Source: Molanna angustata
Taxonomy: Eukaryota > Arthropoda > Insecta > Trichoptera > Molannidae
DNA length: 64,000 nt
Direction of reading: 5' to 3'
Assembly (NCBI GenBank): GCA_963576475.1
Contig: OY754972.1
Span: 13,380,811 to 13,444,810 of the forward strand
Shown here one piece after another: positions 23,592 through 35,000 of the stretch. The notes under the pieces were generated by a model. It did no database searches. It saw only the letters and a list, made by a program, of their open reading frames with translations, and was not told the DNA's origin. The position numbers and the translations under genes are program-made. The stretch's first letter is position 1. Every line of letters begins with the position of its first letter.

Positions 23592-24192
23592 TCTTCTTCT
23601 TCCTGTGCCATGTCAGGAACCCTCGACGTCGGCCCGGAATATCTGTTCCACGGTCCTGAAGCCGGTCCATTCCCTAATGTTGCGCAGCCAGGACATCTGT
23701 CTCCTTCCAGTCCCTCGGCGACCTTCTATCTTGCCCTTCAGTATTAGTTGGAGCAAGTGATACTTTTCCCCCCTCATTATGTGACCCAGATATGTGATCT
23801 TGCGGACCTTTATTGTGGACAAGAGTTTCCTGGTTGTTCTGGCTCAACTTAAGACTTCTGAGTTCGTAACCAGATCCGTCTAAGGGATTTTGAGCATTCT
23901 GCGATGCAACCACATCTCAAAAGCTTCCAGCCTGTTCTTGGTGTTAACCTTCAATGTCCAAGTCTCACAGCCATATAGCAACGCAGACCACACATAACAT
24001 CTCATCATCCGCTGTCTCAGGTCCATATTGAGATTTTCGTTGCAGTAGAAAGATCTCATTTTATTAAAGGCAGCTCTTGCTACCTCAATTCTGCATTTGA
24101 TCTCCATATCCGGGTCTAGGGACTCCGAAAGAATACTGCCAAGGTACTTAAATTTATCCACCTTATCTATAACCTTGCCCATTAATTGCAAG
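23592..24192 (-). mobile_element. 5'-truncated LINE insertion with 12-bp TSD
   Basis: Flanked by AATTGGAATACT at 23580-23591 and 24193-24204. The minus-strand 3' tail is (GAA)n. The conceptual protein is split between two frames: the upstream part reads FKYLGSILSES, AAFNKMRS, LLYGCETWTL, WLHRRMLKIP, and the downstream part reads YLGHIMRGEKYHLLQLILKG, KIEGRRGTGRRQMSWL. This is the thumb-to-C-terminal region of an RTE-like reverse transcriptase, with at least one frameshift near 23880. The TSD allows base-precise boundaries; the insertion is dead on arrival. Confidence 0.85.
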
Positions 24193-24204
24193 AATTGGAA
24201 TACT

Positions 24205-25120
24205 ACTTACTATAAAGAGCCTATTCATATTTTGACAGTTAAATAAGTATGTAGAATCTTTAAAAAAATATTTTTTATTTAAATGTCTTATTTCGCTTTT
24301 TCACTAGGTAATAATTATTATTCAGTAAACAAGTCTTTTTTTATACTAAAAATATACTATACCAAAACATTACTTAAATTGGTTGTAAGAAATTGATACA
24401 GTCATACATTGACATTTATGATCAACTTAAAAAAAAATCTTGATATTTAATAAATAAATATAATATATGGATTCATATTATAAGAGCATAAAATATTAAA
24501 AAAATGACATTTACACGACAATGTAGACAGATATAGATTTAACAATAAGGTCAAGGTTGTTTGTATGTCAACTTGTGTTACTTTTAATCCAAATTCGCAA
24601 AACTGTACCTCAATATTAAACAATCGACTTTTACAAAAGGCGTGTGAACGAAGAAACATAAAAAACAACTAACATCCGAAATGACAACTTTCTAAAACAC
24701 AATGGTTATAGATTAAAGAACAGTAATGCATGGACAATGCGTTGTTCAATTTGAAAAGTCCATTAAATAAGTCCAAAAGTTATGAAATGCAAAAACTCAA
24801 TATTCTTGTAGTATATAAGAGTGTTGACAGGTTTCTTTGTAAGTGGTTGTCGATGTTCTAATTGAATGGAGTATGTAAAAAAAAAGAAAATAAATCATAT
24901 GATCGCAGAGTAGCCATAGCAATTCAAAACTAGTACTGCCTCAGAACAGAGTATGTCTAGCGAGGCAGTAAAATTTCCAAATGTGCGGAAAAAAAATATA
25001 ATAATTGTAAAATTGTAATTAGGTATAAACTAAAAAAAAAATTTTAGTTCTTTTGTAATAATATTTATACTATTGGAAATAATACTATTCATTCATTCTT
25101 AATTTTTGATCAATAATAAA
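24205..25120. other. no gene recognised
   Basis: AT-rich spacer between two LINE insertions; no supported feature. Confidence 0.6.
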
Positions 25121-25130
25121 CATTGAAGCT

Positions 25131-26725
25131 TACTTACTTACTTACTTAACGTGTCCGGGTAAACATTAGGCCCTTCCACTCCAATACGTTGCAACAGCAA
25201 TTGCTGCGTCATTTGCCGCAGCCAAGTCTTCTTCGCTACATCCCTGTTCCATGTTTCGGCAGACAAGAAGATGCTTATCATCTTGGACCTCCCCGCAATC
25301 GCAAGATACATCTTCCTGTCCTATTCCCCACCTGTACAGGTTCTTTTTGCACCTTGTGACACCTACACGGAGTCTATTCAATGTCTTCCATGTACGGTAG
25401 GATAGATGGTTTCCCGGCCCCAAAACCTCCGACAGCTCGTTTCGACTTCCACTGCATTGATCAATCCAGCGATCTTGTCTTGCCCTTTCTGGCGGTACTT
25501 GAAGGGGGGATGTAGTGGTCAAAAAACTTTTCCTAGATTTTAATCTCGCCATCGGAGGCAAGTGACCAAATAAAGAGTGTCTTGGGTCCGTTTCCTGCTT
25601 CTTTCTTTCCGAGTCTGCGGCTACCTTTCTTCTGACATTTGGAGGGGCAATACCTATTATCGGATATATCTCACTTACTCTGGTTGGCTGCAAGCAGCCA
25701 GATATTATCCGTGCTGTTTCATTTAATGCCACATCTACATGTTTTGCATGTGGTGCAGAAAACCATACAGGTGCTGCATACTCAGCGGCAGAAAAACATA
25801 GTCCCAGAGCTGAAGTTCTTAGAGTGGATGGCCCAGCTCCCCAGGTCGAACCCGTTAATTTCCTTATTATGTTGTTTCTGCTGCATACTTTATTCTTGGT
25901 ATTTATGCAGTGTTCCTTAAATGACAATGTACGGTCAAGTGTTACACCCAGGTATTTAGGAGCAAAACAATGTGTCAGCAGTTCATCTCTCCATGTAACG
26001 TACAACCTTCTGGAAGCATCTCTGTTGCGCAGATGGAAAGCGCATAATTGAGTTTTGGATGGGTTCGGTTTAAGGTAGTTCTCATCATAATACTTTGCTA
26101 GATGTTCGAGAGCAACGGTGAGCTTTTCTTCCACTTCTTCGAAGGTAGATCCTTGGGCGGTGATCGCTGTATCATCGGCGTAAATGAACTGTCGCGTGTG
26201 CGGTGTCCTCGGCTGGTCATTAGTGTAAATGTTGTACAAAATTGGAGACAACACGCTGCCCTGCGGCAGGCCATTTCTCTGGTTTCTCCAGCGGCTATTC
26301 TTGTCTCGTAAGGTGACAAAAAATCTTCGATTGTTTAGCATCAGATTGATAAAAGAAGTTAGCTTCTGATCTTTTGTAAAATTTAAGATTTTTTTCATTA
26401 GCGTTTTGTGGTTCACCGTGTCATAAGCAGCTGTTAGATCTATGAAGGCCGCACCAGTTACAAGTTTAGACTCAAAACCATCCTCTATGTATTGCGTCAG
26501 GTTCAGTATCTGTCCACAGCACGATTTTCCTGGTCTGAAACCAGCCTGCTCTCTGATCAAATTTTTGTCTACAAATTGGGAGATTCTCTCGAGGATTATT
26601 CTTTCCAATACTTTGTATAGGTGGCACAAAAGTGATATCGGTCTGTAGCTTTTTGGGTCAGTTGAATCCTTTCCCGGCTTCAGAATAGCTGCAACTTTGG
26701 CCTTAAGCCAGACTTTTGGAAGTTT
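25131..26725 (-). mobile_element. 5'-truncated Jockey-like LINE with 10-bp TSD
   Basis: A 1595-bp minus-strand insertion between CATTGAAGCT at 25121-25130 and at 26726-26735. The 3' terminus is a (TAAG)n tail, shared with the 102-bp insertion at 58007-58108. The 5' truncation falls at the start of the reverse-transcriptase domain. The open frame and perfect TSD indicate a recent event. Confidence 0.9.
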
Positions 26726-26728
26726 CAT
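25166..26728 (-). pseudogene. Jockey-like LINE ORF2, RT plus C terminus (truncated)
   Basis: 520 codons without a stop. RT motifs: SYRPISLL (27-34), AGFRPGKSC (62-70), FIDLTAAYDTVNH (95-107; catalytic Asp97), GLPQGSVLSPILYNIYTND (153-171), FIYADDTAI (181-189; catalytic Asp185-Asp186) and YLGVTLD. The C terminus has a zinc-knuckle-like CDCGEVQDDKHLLVC. No RNase H is seen, as usual for Jockey. The endonuclease domain and ORF1 are absent, so it is not a functional gene despite the open frame. The apparent ATG start (26726-26728) lies inside the duplicated target site, so it is created by the insertion junction rather than inherited. Confidence 0.9.
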
Positions 26729-26735
26729 TGAAGCT

Positions 26736-27285
26736 ATAATTATCGAGATAATTATCCAGTAGGTCTACTCATGACACGATCTTAATACGTTCTAATCTCT
26801 TAACCTTAAAAATGCATAAATCAATACTGGGTTATAATCTTAATCTACATTCAATCATAAAAAGTCGTTAAGATAAAATGTTTAATATGAAAGTGTCATA
26901 AATATTTGTATAAATTAACTCAATTGATTAGTTGATTGTAATCTAAAAGATTTCGTAACTTTGAATCTAATCTTAATCAACTTCTTGCCTAGCCCTGCTG
27001 GATCTCAATAAATGGAGAAAAATCTTATATTGAGTCAGAATATAACGCTCAGCGGTAAAAAGTATGACAAATAAGATAGGTACTACAGAACAATTCGCAA
27101 TCCGATTAAAATGGTTCATAGTAAGACAACTTAAATTTTTTTTTCATGTTTTTCACTTTTACAAAATTAAAACTAAAATATTAAACAATATTAATAGTCT
27201 CACCAAAATAATATATGCAATGTACGAAGTAAATTATACATTGCGAATATTACAAAATAAGAGATATAAGATATTTGGATCGTTG
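26736..27285. other. no gene recognised
   Basis: AT-rich spacer. Confidence 0.6.
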
Positions 27286-27289
27286 TCGT

Positions 27290-27450
27290 CTCCAGGAATG
27301 AAAGAGGAAGGGGGAGGTTACCCACCCGGTGAGCAAAAGTTGAAACAGCAAGAAGCGGTATTTCTGGTGACCGGCTCAACAGCGGGATGTCCAAAATTTA
27401 GAGGAGAAACAACCAACGTATAAGTAAAGCGTAACACATACATACATACA
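27290..27450 (+). repeat. unclassified retroelement-like fragment with (CATA)n end
   Basis: A GC-richer block ('cccacccggtgagcaaaag', 'tggtgaccggctcaacagcg') ends in 'agaaacaaccaacgt' and a CATA run. The word 'agaaacaaccaacgt' recurs at 28499-28513, so the 3' end belongs to a dispersed family. The class is not identified. Confidence 0.4.
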
Positions 27451-27549
27451 TAATGCCATAGAGATATATTGATTATCGAAATCGTACTACTCAATTATAT
27501 GCATAATTGCCAAGACTAGATATGCGCCAAGCTCATTTAAGCGCATTTA

Positions 27550-28314
27550 ACACGGACGAGGTTATCAACGGGGTTCGGGGAAAAAATAGAACGTATTCTA
27601 TTTTTCAACGCGTTTTGTATGGATAGCCTAGTCTTCACACCATTTTTTTTAAACATAACCTACAAAAGTTTGGTAAAAATACCAATCGAGTTATTTTTTT
27701 AATATTTTAGTTAAGTACTTTTTTAATATATAATGCAACTGGCTCACGCCAGTCGCAATTATAACTACAAACAAACCTAACCAACCTAATTTTACCAAAC
27801 TTTTGTAGGTAAGGTTTAAAAAAATGGTGAGAAGACTAGGCTATCCGTTTTGTATCGTTTTTCGTAAAACAGAAATCTGTAAAATTATTCGTAGCCGACG
27901 AGTCAACATGGCTGCCGTTTTTTGTTGTGTTGACTTTGACGTTCGCGGTTTTCTTTTGTTTATTTGACATCTCTCGACCAGATAGCAAACATAATAAAAA
28001 CGAAATAGTGAGGGTTCAAAAAAATCAAATAGTGTCCAATTCAAGTCAAATGCCGGTTAGTCTAAATGCAAAGTCAAACGAAGAAAACGAGAGAAAGATA
28101 AAACACTGTTGAACGAAACGCGGAGCAAGCGAAAAATAAAATGTTGCATTTTTTCACAAAAATGGCATATTTAATTGTTTCCTAATTGCAATAATAGGGG
28201 TCGCAAACAAAGGAGAAAATAATACTCGTGTAAAGCGATGTTAGGAGTAACCTGTGTTTTTTGATGCGATTTTAAGCGTTGAAAACCGGACCGTGTTGAT
28301 AACCTCGTCCGTGT
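27550..28314. mobile_element. TIR element hosting a nested MITE
   Basis: Left end ACACGGACGAGGTTATCAAC plus GGGGTTCGG; the right end, reverse-complemented, is the same over 26 of 29 positions. Interior includes the palindromic 'aaatagaacgtattctattt' and a GC-richer block at 27890-27960. No TSD was recognised and there is no transposase, so the superfamily is unassigned. Without the nested MITE and its duplicated 9-mer the element is about 530 bp. Confidence 0.65.
27621..27846. mobile_element. 226-bp MITE with 9-bp TSD (Mutator-like candidate)
   Basis: Both ends start GGATAGCCTAGTCTTC and stay inverted-repeat for about 58 bp, through 'ctacaaaagtttggtaaaa'. The 9-mer GTTTTGTAT flanks it at 27612-27620 and 27847-27855. 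A 9-bp duplication with TIRs of this length fits Mutator-like elements; Merlin (8-9 bp) is an alternative. Non-coding. Confidence 0.85.
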
Positions 28315-28319
28315 AAAGG

Positions 28320-29215
28320 TGTAAAGTACACTTAAGCGTTTAGTCTATTGAAAAATTGTCATTATGTCATTGGAATTTCTGATGCTACCTTCCAACTTAA
28401 TGGGTAGCAACAAAACCCCCTGATCCATAGAAGCACGGTGCACGTTTCTAACTAATAATTTGTAAGAGATTGCAACTCCATACTATATATCTACGGAAGA
28501 AACAACCAACGTTTAGTAGAGTACAGCATAAGTATATAGGTACCTAATGTATACAAGAAATCGCATTCAAGAGACCGCTTTACCAGATATTTCACATTGT
28601 CAGTGGCATTACAATAAACGCCAATAATCAAATAGTCATTACGTATTGCTTTCTACAATCAAAGTGCACTTTGTTCAACACCAATGGTATTATTAAATAT
28701 ACGTTAATCTACGCATTAAGGTTAGCTTAAGTCGCAGATATTTAGTTACTAAGGTTGGCCAGTAAAATTCACATGCACGAAGACGAGATAGTACAAGTTC
28801 GAATCTCCTGCCGTCACTGGATACGAAGAAAATAATAGAAACTCTATACAGTTACAAGAAAACGTGTTTATTTATAAATAAATTAAGAATGAATCCCATG
28901 GTAAGCAATTAATATAAACGACACGGTATCGAGTATCAACACTACAATAAATGGAATAATGTATAGTGGTTTTCAAATACTTGTATTTATATATACAAGT
29001 ACAAATGTATTTATTTATTAAATACATCTCTGCCAACCAGCTATACACCAGGTAGGTACATATATTATGGTTATTCAAAAACAACAGACAATAAAAATGA
29101 AAAAATACAACCACAGTAAACTATCACAGCAACATATGGAATAGTTTAAATCAAAATCATAAAAAGTCCTGATTATTACGTCGGCTATCTCATTAAACAT
29201 TTTAAAAAAAAAGCT
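28320..29215. other. no gene recognised
   Basis: AT-rich. A lone B-box-like word ('caagttcgaatctcctgcc') near 28795 is not enough to call a SINE. Confidence 0.5.
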
Positions 29216-29224
29216 AAAGCAAAA

Positions 29225-29518
29225 ATAATCTGATAATACCTGAAAAAAAGACAAAATTAACAGATGCGCTAAAACAAGCTTTAAAATTCAAGTGGCAATG
29301 GGCTGAACACTTATCGCGTTTCACAGATGATAGATGGACCTTACTAACCACAATATGGACGGGACCCAAAGGAAAAAGAAATGTTGACAGGACGTACAAA
29401 AGGTGGATCGATGATATAATAACAACAGGGGGAACGAATTGGAAAGAAAAGGGCAAAGATAGAACTATATGGAAACTATTGGAAGAGGCCTTTACCCAAG
29501 AGGGATCCATTTCATGAA
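29225..29518 (+). pseudogene. RTE-like LINE C-terminal fragment, family C
   Basis: The plus-strand frame reads DALKQALKFKWQWAEHLSRF, TDDRWTLLTTIWTGPKGKR, YKRWIDDIITTGG, NWKEKGKDRTIWKLLEEAFT, then QEGSIS and a stop. This is the conserved C-terminal tail of an RTE-type reverse transcriptase (the WxxAGH...RW...R--RW-DDI pattern). The frame is still open, but only about 90 codons remain. A shadow minus-strand ORF covers the same bases. Confidence 0.8.
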
Positions 29519-29529
29519 AAATATACAAT

Positions 29530-29778
29530 TATACAAGAAAGTAGAAATCAGTTTAAATACTGTACATTAATTTAACTAACTACTTATTAAAAGAAAAATA
29601 CTTAAAAAAATAAAAAACATCAGGAATGTCAACAAATAGATAAAAAAATAACATTTCCTTGCGGATTATTTTAATCACTGTTTATGCTGCGGTGATTTGC
29701 AAATATCAATTTTAATGGCCAAAGGTTTTCCATCGCTTTAGAAAAAATGAATTTTTTGGTGTCACAAAACATATTTTG
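29530..29778. other. no gene recognised
   Basis: AT-rich spacer between two LINE remnants. Confidence 0.6.
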
Positions 29779-29791
29779 TATGATATACCTG

Positions 29792-29858
29792 TATCACAAA
29801 GGGCCAACCGGCCTAAGTGTGTTCTCCTTGGAGAGCTGCCACTCAAAAAAAAAAAAAA
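29792..29858 (+). mobile_element. 67-bp LINE 3'-tail insertion with poly(A) and 12-bp TSD
   Basis: ATGATATACCTG is repeated at 29780-29791 and 29859-29870. Between them is a short GC-richer 3' end ('gggccaaccggcc', 'ctccttggagagctgcc') and a run of A. The sequence contains two short hairpins (GGCCaaccGGCC and CTCCttGGAG). It is the extreme of 5' truncation. It does not match the 3' UTR of the intact LINE at 49.5-55.1 kb, so a different poly(A) LINE or SINE is implied. Confidence 0.85.
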
Positions 29859-29874
29859 ATGATATACCTGGGGG

Positions 29875-30795
29875 TTTATTTTTATAAATTGACAATACTA
29901 ATCTGACAAGATCCATTTGCAAAATACCGTTGTGACTAAACAAAGGCGTCCCAATAATAGTATGATTCGGTTAACTAAATAACTGGGAAAGTACAGCACG
30001 TAGGTAAATTACACAGAATGGAAACATTTACATGGCCATTTGGGTTATTGTCACCATGTAATTATTTGAAAGGGTAATTCTCTTTACAAGTTTGGGAGTC
30101 AATAGATAGTCAAACAACGGTAATGGGTTAGATACCTATTTTCTCCCAATATTGTAATACTCCATAGTTTGAAACAATAAAACCCTCTATGAGGAAACTA
30201 CACAGACCCAAGAATAAATTAATAATTTTGATAAATTATGTTCCAGTTATTTCAAAATCTTAAGCATGAAATGAAAGTTTCATACACTTCTTCCATTGAG
30301 CCGTAGTGTTGACGGAGAATCTTGCAAATAGTATGGATTGTCATGAGAACCAATGTGACCATTTTATTTAACTACACAAACAATGACTGGACAATTAAAC
30401 GGGTGATAGGCAATAGAAGCAAAATATTCCCGCTCAGCGTCAATTACATGCATACATTATTACTTTAATATATATAATTAATTTAGTAGTGAAATATTAA
30501 AAAAAAAGAATAAATAAGTAAGCTAAAACAAGATAGATACAAAATGCAATCATTTGTATGTGTGTATGAACATTCATCAACGTAGGAAGTGAAGATTATA
30601 TTAGAGTAACTAATCATTTATTCTATATTGCAATCAATGGGGAGTTAAAAAGACCTGCATCACTATTGTCGGAGTTATAAGATGGGAAGTGCGGTATATG
30701 AAGCATATTAGTGTTGCAGATGGTAAAGGTAAAGTAAGTCAGTCAATCTGGTCGGTCTTGTTAGTTAAATAAAACTAAATATGAAAATAAATATG
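29875..30795. other. no gene recognised
   Basis: AT-rich spacer. Confidence 0.6.
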
Positions 30796-30799
30796 AACT

Positions 30800-30985
30800 A
30801 CAGATAAAGCATCGACTGTCTTCAATCTGTTCACAGCGCATGTTTTACATTTCGGACACTGCCAGAAGGGCCCTTGATGACCTCGAGAAATTCGTTCTAA
30901 TGGGAAGCGTGGAGGGCAGGAGATTCAGAGGGCGCTCATCGATCGACTTGCTTGAGTAACCTTGTTGAGTCCGTAACAGGATTTT
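30800..30985 (+). pseudogene. RTE-like LINE C-terminal relic
   Basis: The plus-strand frame gives DTARRALDDLEKFVLMGSVE, GRRFRGRSSIDLL. It resembles the FGHxxRR--NLEK-V--GKVEGRRxRGRSP segment of RTE-type enzymes. It is surrounded by stops and the left part is decayed. Low length makes family assignment uncertain. Confidence 0.6.
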
Positions 30986-30999
30986 CAAGTTTCCGTCAA

Positions 31000-31755
31000 A
31001 TTTCTTGAGCCTTTTCGCCGTGGGGGTTTGCACATATACCAACCAAGCAAAAATACACAAATTTGCGTTCTGCGCACCCACGTGACTGACATAAGTTGTT
31101 TTGCGATAACTATAGCTGCCATCTTCAGTCAAGGAAGAAAAAGAAGACTAACTCTACTTTGAATGATCTCAATTTTACAAATCACACATCCATTCCATTT
31201 CTCTAACATTTTGCTGCCGGTTAATGTTTTTTTTTTGCTTTCCAATAGGCTAGGGATAGTCCTAGCATATTGGAAATGCTAGGTTTGATTGATAAGAAAC
31301 ATTTATGTTTATTTAATTAGTTTATTAGTTTCTACAAAATTATTACAAATATTTTTTCTTCAACCTCTGGTGGTTTTCATAGTCATATTATTTCTTATCC
31401 ATGTGGAGTTGTCGTGTGTGTGTATATAGGAAAATTAACCATTAAAAATACTTTTTAGATGATGCAATTCGTCAAACATCAACTAAATCAGAAAGTGTTC
31501 AACGTAACAAGCCACGTTTGTTATGTAAACTTGCTGATCAATATAACAGATAAAATTAGTCGAATATTAATAAAATGATCATGTGATTTGTAAAATCCGA
31601 TGGTGAAATTGAGTATTTCAAAATGAAACAATTTCAGAATAGAGCCACTTTTTAATGAATGCACATATACTGGAAGATTCTGACAAAAATAATTTATCGC
31701 TATGTATTATGTAGGTATCACTCTGTAACTGTTTCATATTATAAAATAATGAATA
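31000..31755. other. no gene recognised; a clean palindrome at 31242-31273
   Basis: 'ccaataggctaggga' pairs with 'tcctagcatattgg' in a near-perfect 15-bp stem. Related words occur at 7602 and 8399. A 95-aa minus ORF (30845-31132) is a shadow of the LINE relic. Confidence 0.5.
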
Positions 31756-31757
31756 TA

Positions 31758-31909
31758 TCCTAGCACAAGTACATAAACACCCTCATATATTCCCTAAAAT
31801 AAGCATATGATTGTGCTATAGGTGAAAGAAATCGGTCGAGGCAGGATTCGAACTCGGGACCACTGGATTACTAACCCAGCGCGCTAACCGCTCTGTCACC
31901 ACCCACCTA
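31758..31909 (-). mobile_element. tRNA-Thr-derived SINE, copy 2
   Basis: The reverse complement has GACAGAGCGGTTAGCGCGCT, an anticodon arm CTGGG-TTAGTAA-TCCAG (loop anticodon AGT, threonine type) and the B box GAGTTCGAATCCTG. The body then matches the copies at 7281 and 40136. The A box has a G-to-A type change (TGAC for TGGC). Confidence 0.85.
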
Positions 31910-32099
31910 ATTTAAGGCCCTTGCTAACGTCTCTGATCTTGGACATACGGAATGTACACAAATATGGACACTTATTAATTTCTAATGCATGAAACACGAA
32001 CAATTATTGGTATATCACCAAATCTGTGACATACCTACAATATTTTATCGTGAATTAAAGAAAACGAGTGGGTTGTGGCCAACACAAAACTCTCCACAC

Positions 32100-35000
32100 C
32101 ACAAATATTGACAATGAAATATTTTATTCATTCTAAATTTTACTACCAGGAATATAAATTTTCTAACGATAGTATATTTTCGTTTTAAGATAGACAAACT
32201 ATTAATGCAGTATGGTGTAGAATTCTAATGTTGTATGAAATATTTTAATAAAAGCAGATAAATTTTGATTTAAAGGACGCGAAAGCGTTTTCAAAATTTT
32301 GACACGTGATATCATATGAAGAAATTTTTTGTTATTTATGGAAAGCTAATCAGTTCTATGTTCAAGCTCTTTACATTATAACATGAAATCAAATTACTGA
32401 ACGTTTCCATACATAGAAATTTATCTAATTACATTTTTATTCATACTAAATGTTACTACCAGGAATATAAATTTTCTTCCGATAGTATATTTTTATGTTA
32501 AGATAGACAAACTATTAATGCAGTATGGTGAAGAATGCTTATGTTGTATGAAATATTTTAATAAAAGCAGATAAATTTTGTTTCAAAGAGCGTTAGAGCA
32601 TTTTAACCATTTTGACACGTGATATCATATGAAGAAATTTTTTGTTATTTATGGAAAGCTAATCAGTTCTATGTTCAAGCTCTTTACATTATAACATGAA
32701 ATCAAATTACTGAACTTTTCCATACATAAGAAATTTATCTTATTACATTTTTATTCATACTAAATGTTACTACCAGGAATATAAATTTTCTTCCGATAGT
32801 ATATTTTTATGTTAAGATAGACAAACTATTAATGCAGTATAGTGAAGAATGCTTATGTTGCATGAAGTATTTTAAAAAAAGCAGATAAATTTTGTTTTAA
32901 AGAACGCGAGAGCATTTTCAAAATTTTGACACGTGATATCATATGAAGATTATTTTTGTTATTTATGGAAAGCTAATCAGTTCTATGTTCAAGCTCTTTA
33001 CATTATAACATGAAATCAAATTACTGAACGTTTCCATACATAGAAATTTATCTAATTACATTTTTATTCATACTAAATGTTACTATCAGGAATATAAATT
33101 TTCTCCCGATAGTATATTTTTATGTTAAGATAGACAAACTATTAATGCAGTATAGTGAAGAATGCTTATGTTGTATGAAATATTTTAAAAAAAGCAGTTT
33201 AATTTTGTTTTAAAGAACGCAAGAGCATTTTCAAAATTTTGACACGTGATATCATATGAAGAATTTTTTTGTTATTTATGGAAAGCTAATCAGTTCTATG
33301 TTCAAGCTCTTTACATTATAACATGAAATCAAATTACTGAACTTTTCCATACATAGAAATTTATCTAATTACATTTTTATTCATACTAAATGTTACTACC
33401 AGGAATGTAAATTTTCTTCCGATAGTATATTTTTATGTTAAGATAAACAAACTATTAATGCAGTATAGTGAAGAATGCTTATTTTGTATGAAATATTTTA
33501 AAAAAGGCAGATAAATTTTGTTTTAAAGAACGCGAAAGCATTTTCAAAATTTTGACACGTGATATGAAGAATTTTTTTGTTATTTATGGAAAGCTAATCA
33601 GTTCTATGTTCAAGCTCTTTACATTATAACATGAAATCAAATTACTGAACTTTTCCATACATAGAAATTTATCTAATTACATTTTTATTCATACTAAATG
33701 TTACTACCAGGAATATAAATTTTCTTCCGATAGTATATTTTTATGTTAAGATAAACAAACTATTAATGCAGTATAGTGAAGAATGCTTATGTTGTATGAA
33801 ATATTTTAAAAAAAGCAGATTAATTTTGTTTTAAAGAACGCGAGAGCATTTTCAAAATTTTGACACGTGATATCATATGAAGATTTTTTTTGTTATTTAT
33901 GGAAAGCTAATCAGTTCTATGTTCAAGCTCATTACATTATAACATGAAATCAAATTACTGAACGTTTCCATACATAGAAATTTATCTAATTACATTTTTA
34001 TTCATACTAAATGTTACTATCAGGAATATAAATTTTCTCCCGATAGTATATTTTTATGTTAAGATAGACAAACTATTAATGCAGTATAGTGAAGAATGCT
34101 TATGTTGTATGAAATATTTTAAAAAAAGCAGTTTAATTTTGTTATAAAGAACGCAAGAGCATTTTCAAAATTTTGACACGTGATATCATATGAAGAATTT
34201 TTTTGTTATTTATGGAAAGCTAATCAGTTCTATGTTCAAGCTCTTTACATTATAACATGAAATCAAATTACTGAACTTTTCCATACATGGAAATTTATCT
34301 AATTACATTTTTATTCATACTAAATGTTACTACCAGGAATATAAATTTTCTTCCGATAGTATATTTTTATGTTAAGATAAACAAACTATTAATGTAGTAT
34401 AGTGAAGAATGCTTATGTTGTATGAAATATTTTAAAAAAAGCAGATTAATTTTGTTTTAAAGAACGCGAGAGCATTTTCAAAATTTTGACACGTGATATC
34501 ATATGAAGATTTTTTTTGTTATTTATGGAAAGATAATCAGTTCTATGTTCAAGCTCTTTACATTATAACATGAAATCAAATTACTGAACTTTTCCATACA
34601 TAGAAATTTATCTAATTACATTTTTATTCATACTAAATGTTACTACCAGGAATGTAAATTTTCTTCCGATAGTATATTTTTATGTTAAGATAAACAAACT
34701 ATTAATGCAGTATAGTGAAGAATGCTTATTTTGTATGAAATATTTTAAAAAAGGCAGATAAATTTTGTTTTAAAGAACGCGAGAGCATTTTCAAAATTTT
34801 GACACGTGATATCATATGAAGATTTTTTTTGTTATTTATGGAAAGCTTATCAGTTCTATGTTCAAGCTCTTTACATTATAACATGAAATCAAATTACTGA
34901 ACGTTTCCATACATAGAAATTTATCTAATTACATTTTTATTCATACTAAATGTTACTATCAGGAATATAAATTTTCTTCCGATAGTATATTTTTATGTTA

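Noticed and set aside
28755..28820. Possible SINE head
   Set aside because: Only a B-box-like word is present; no A box or shared body.
29214..29528. 104-aa hydrophobic minus-strand ORF
   Set aside because: Shadow of the plus-strand RTE C-terminal frame, which has recognisable motifs.
30845..31132. 95-aa minus-strand ORF
   Set aside because: It is opposite a plus-strand LINE relic whose codons make recognisable sense (DDLEKFVLMGSVEGRRFRGRS).
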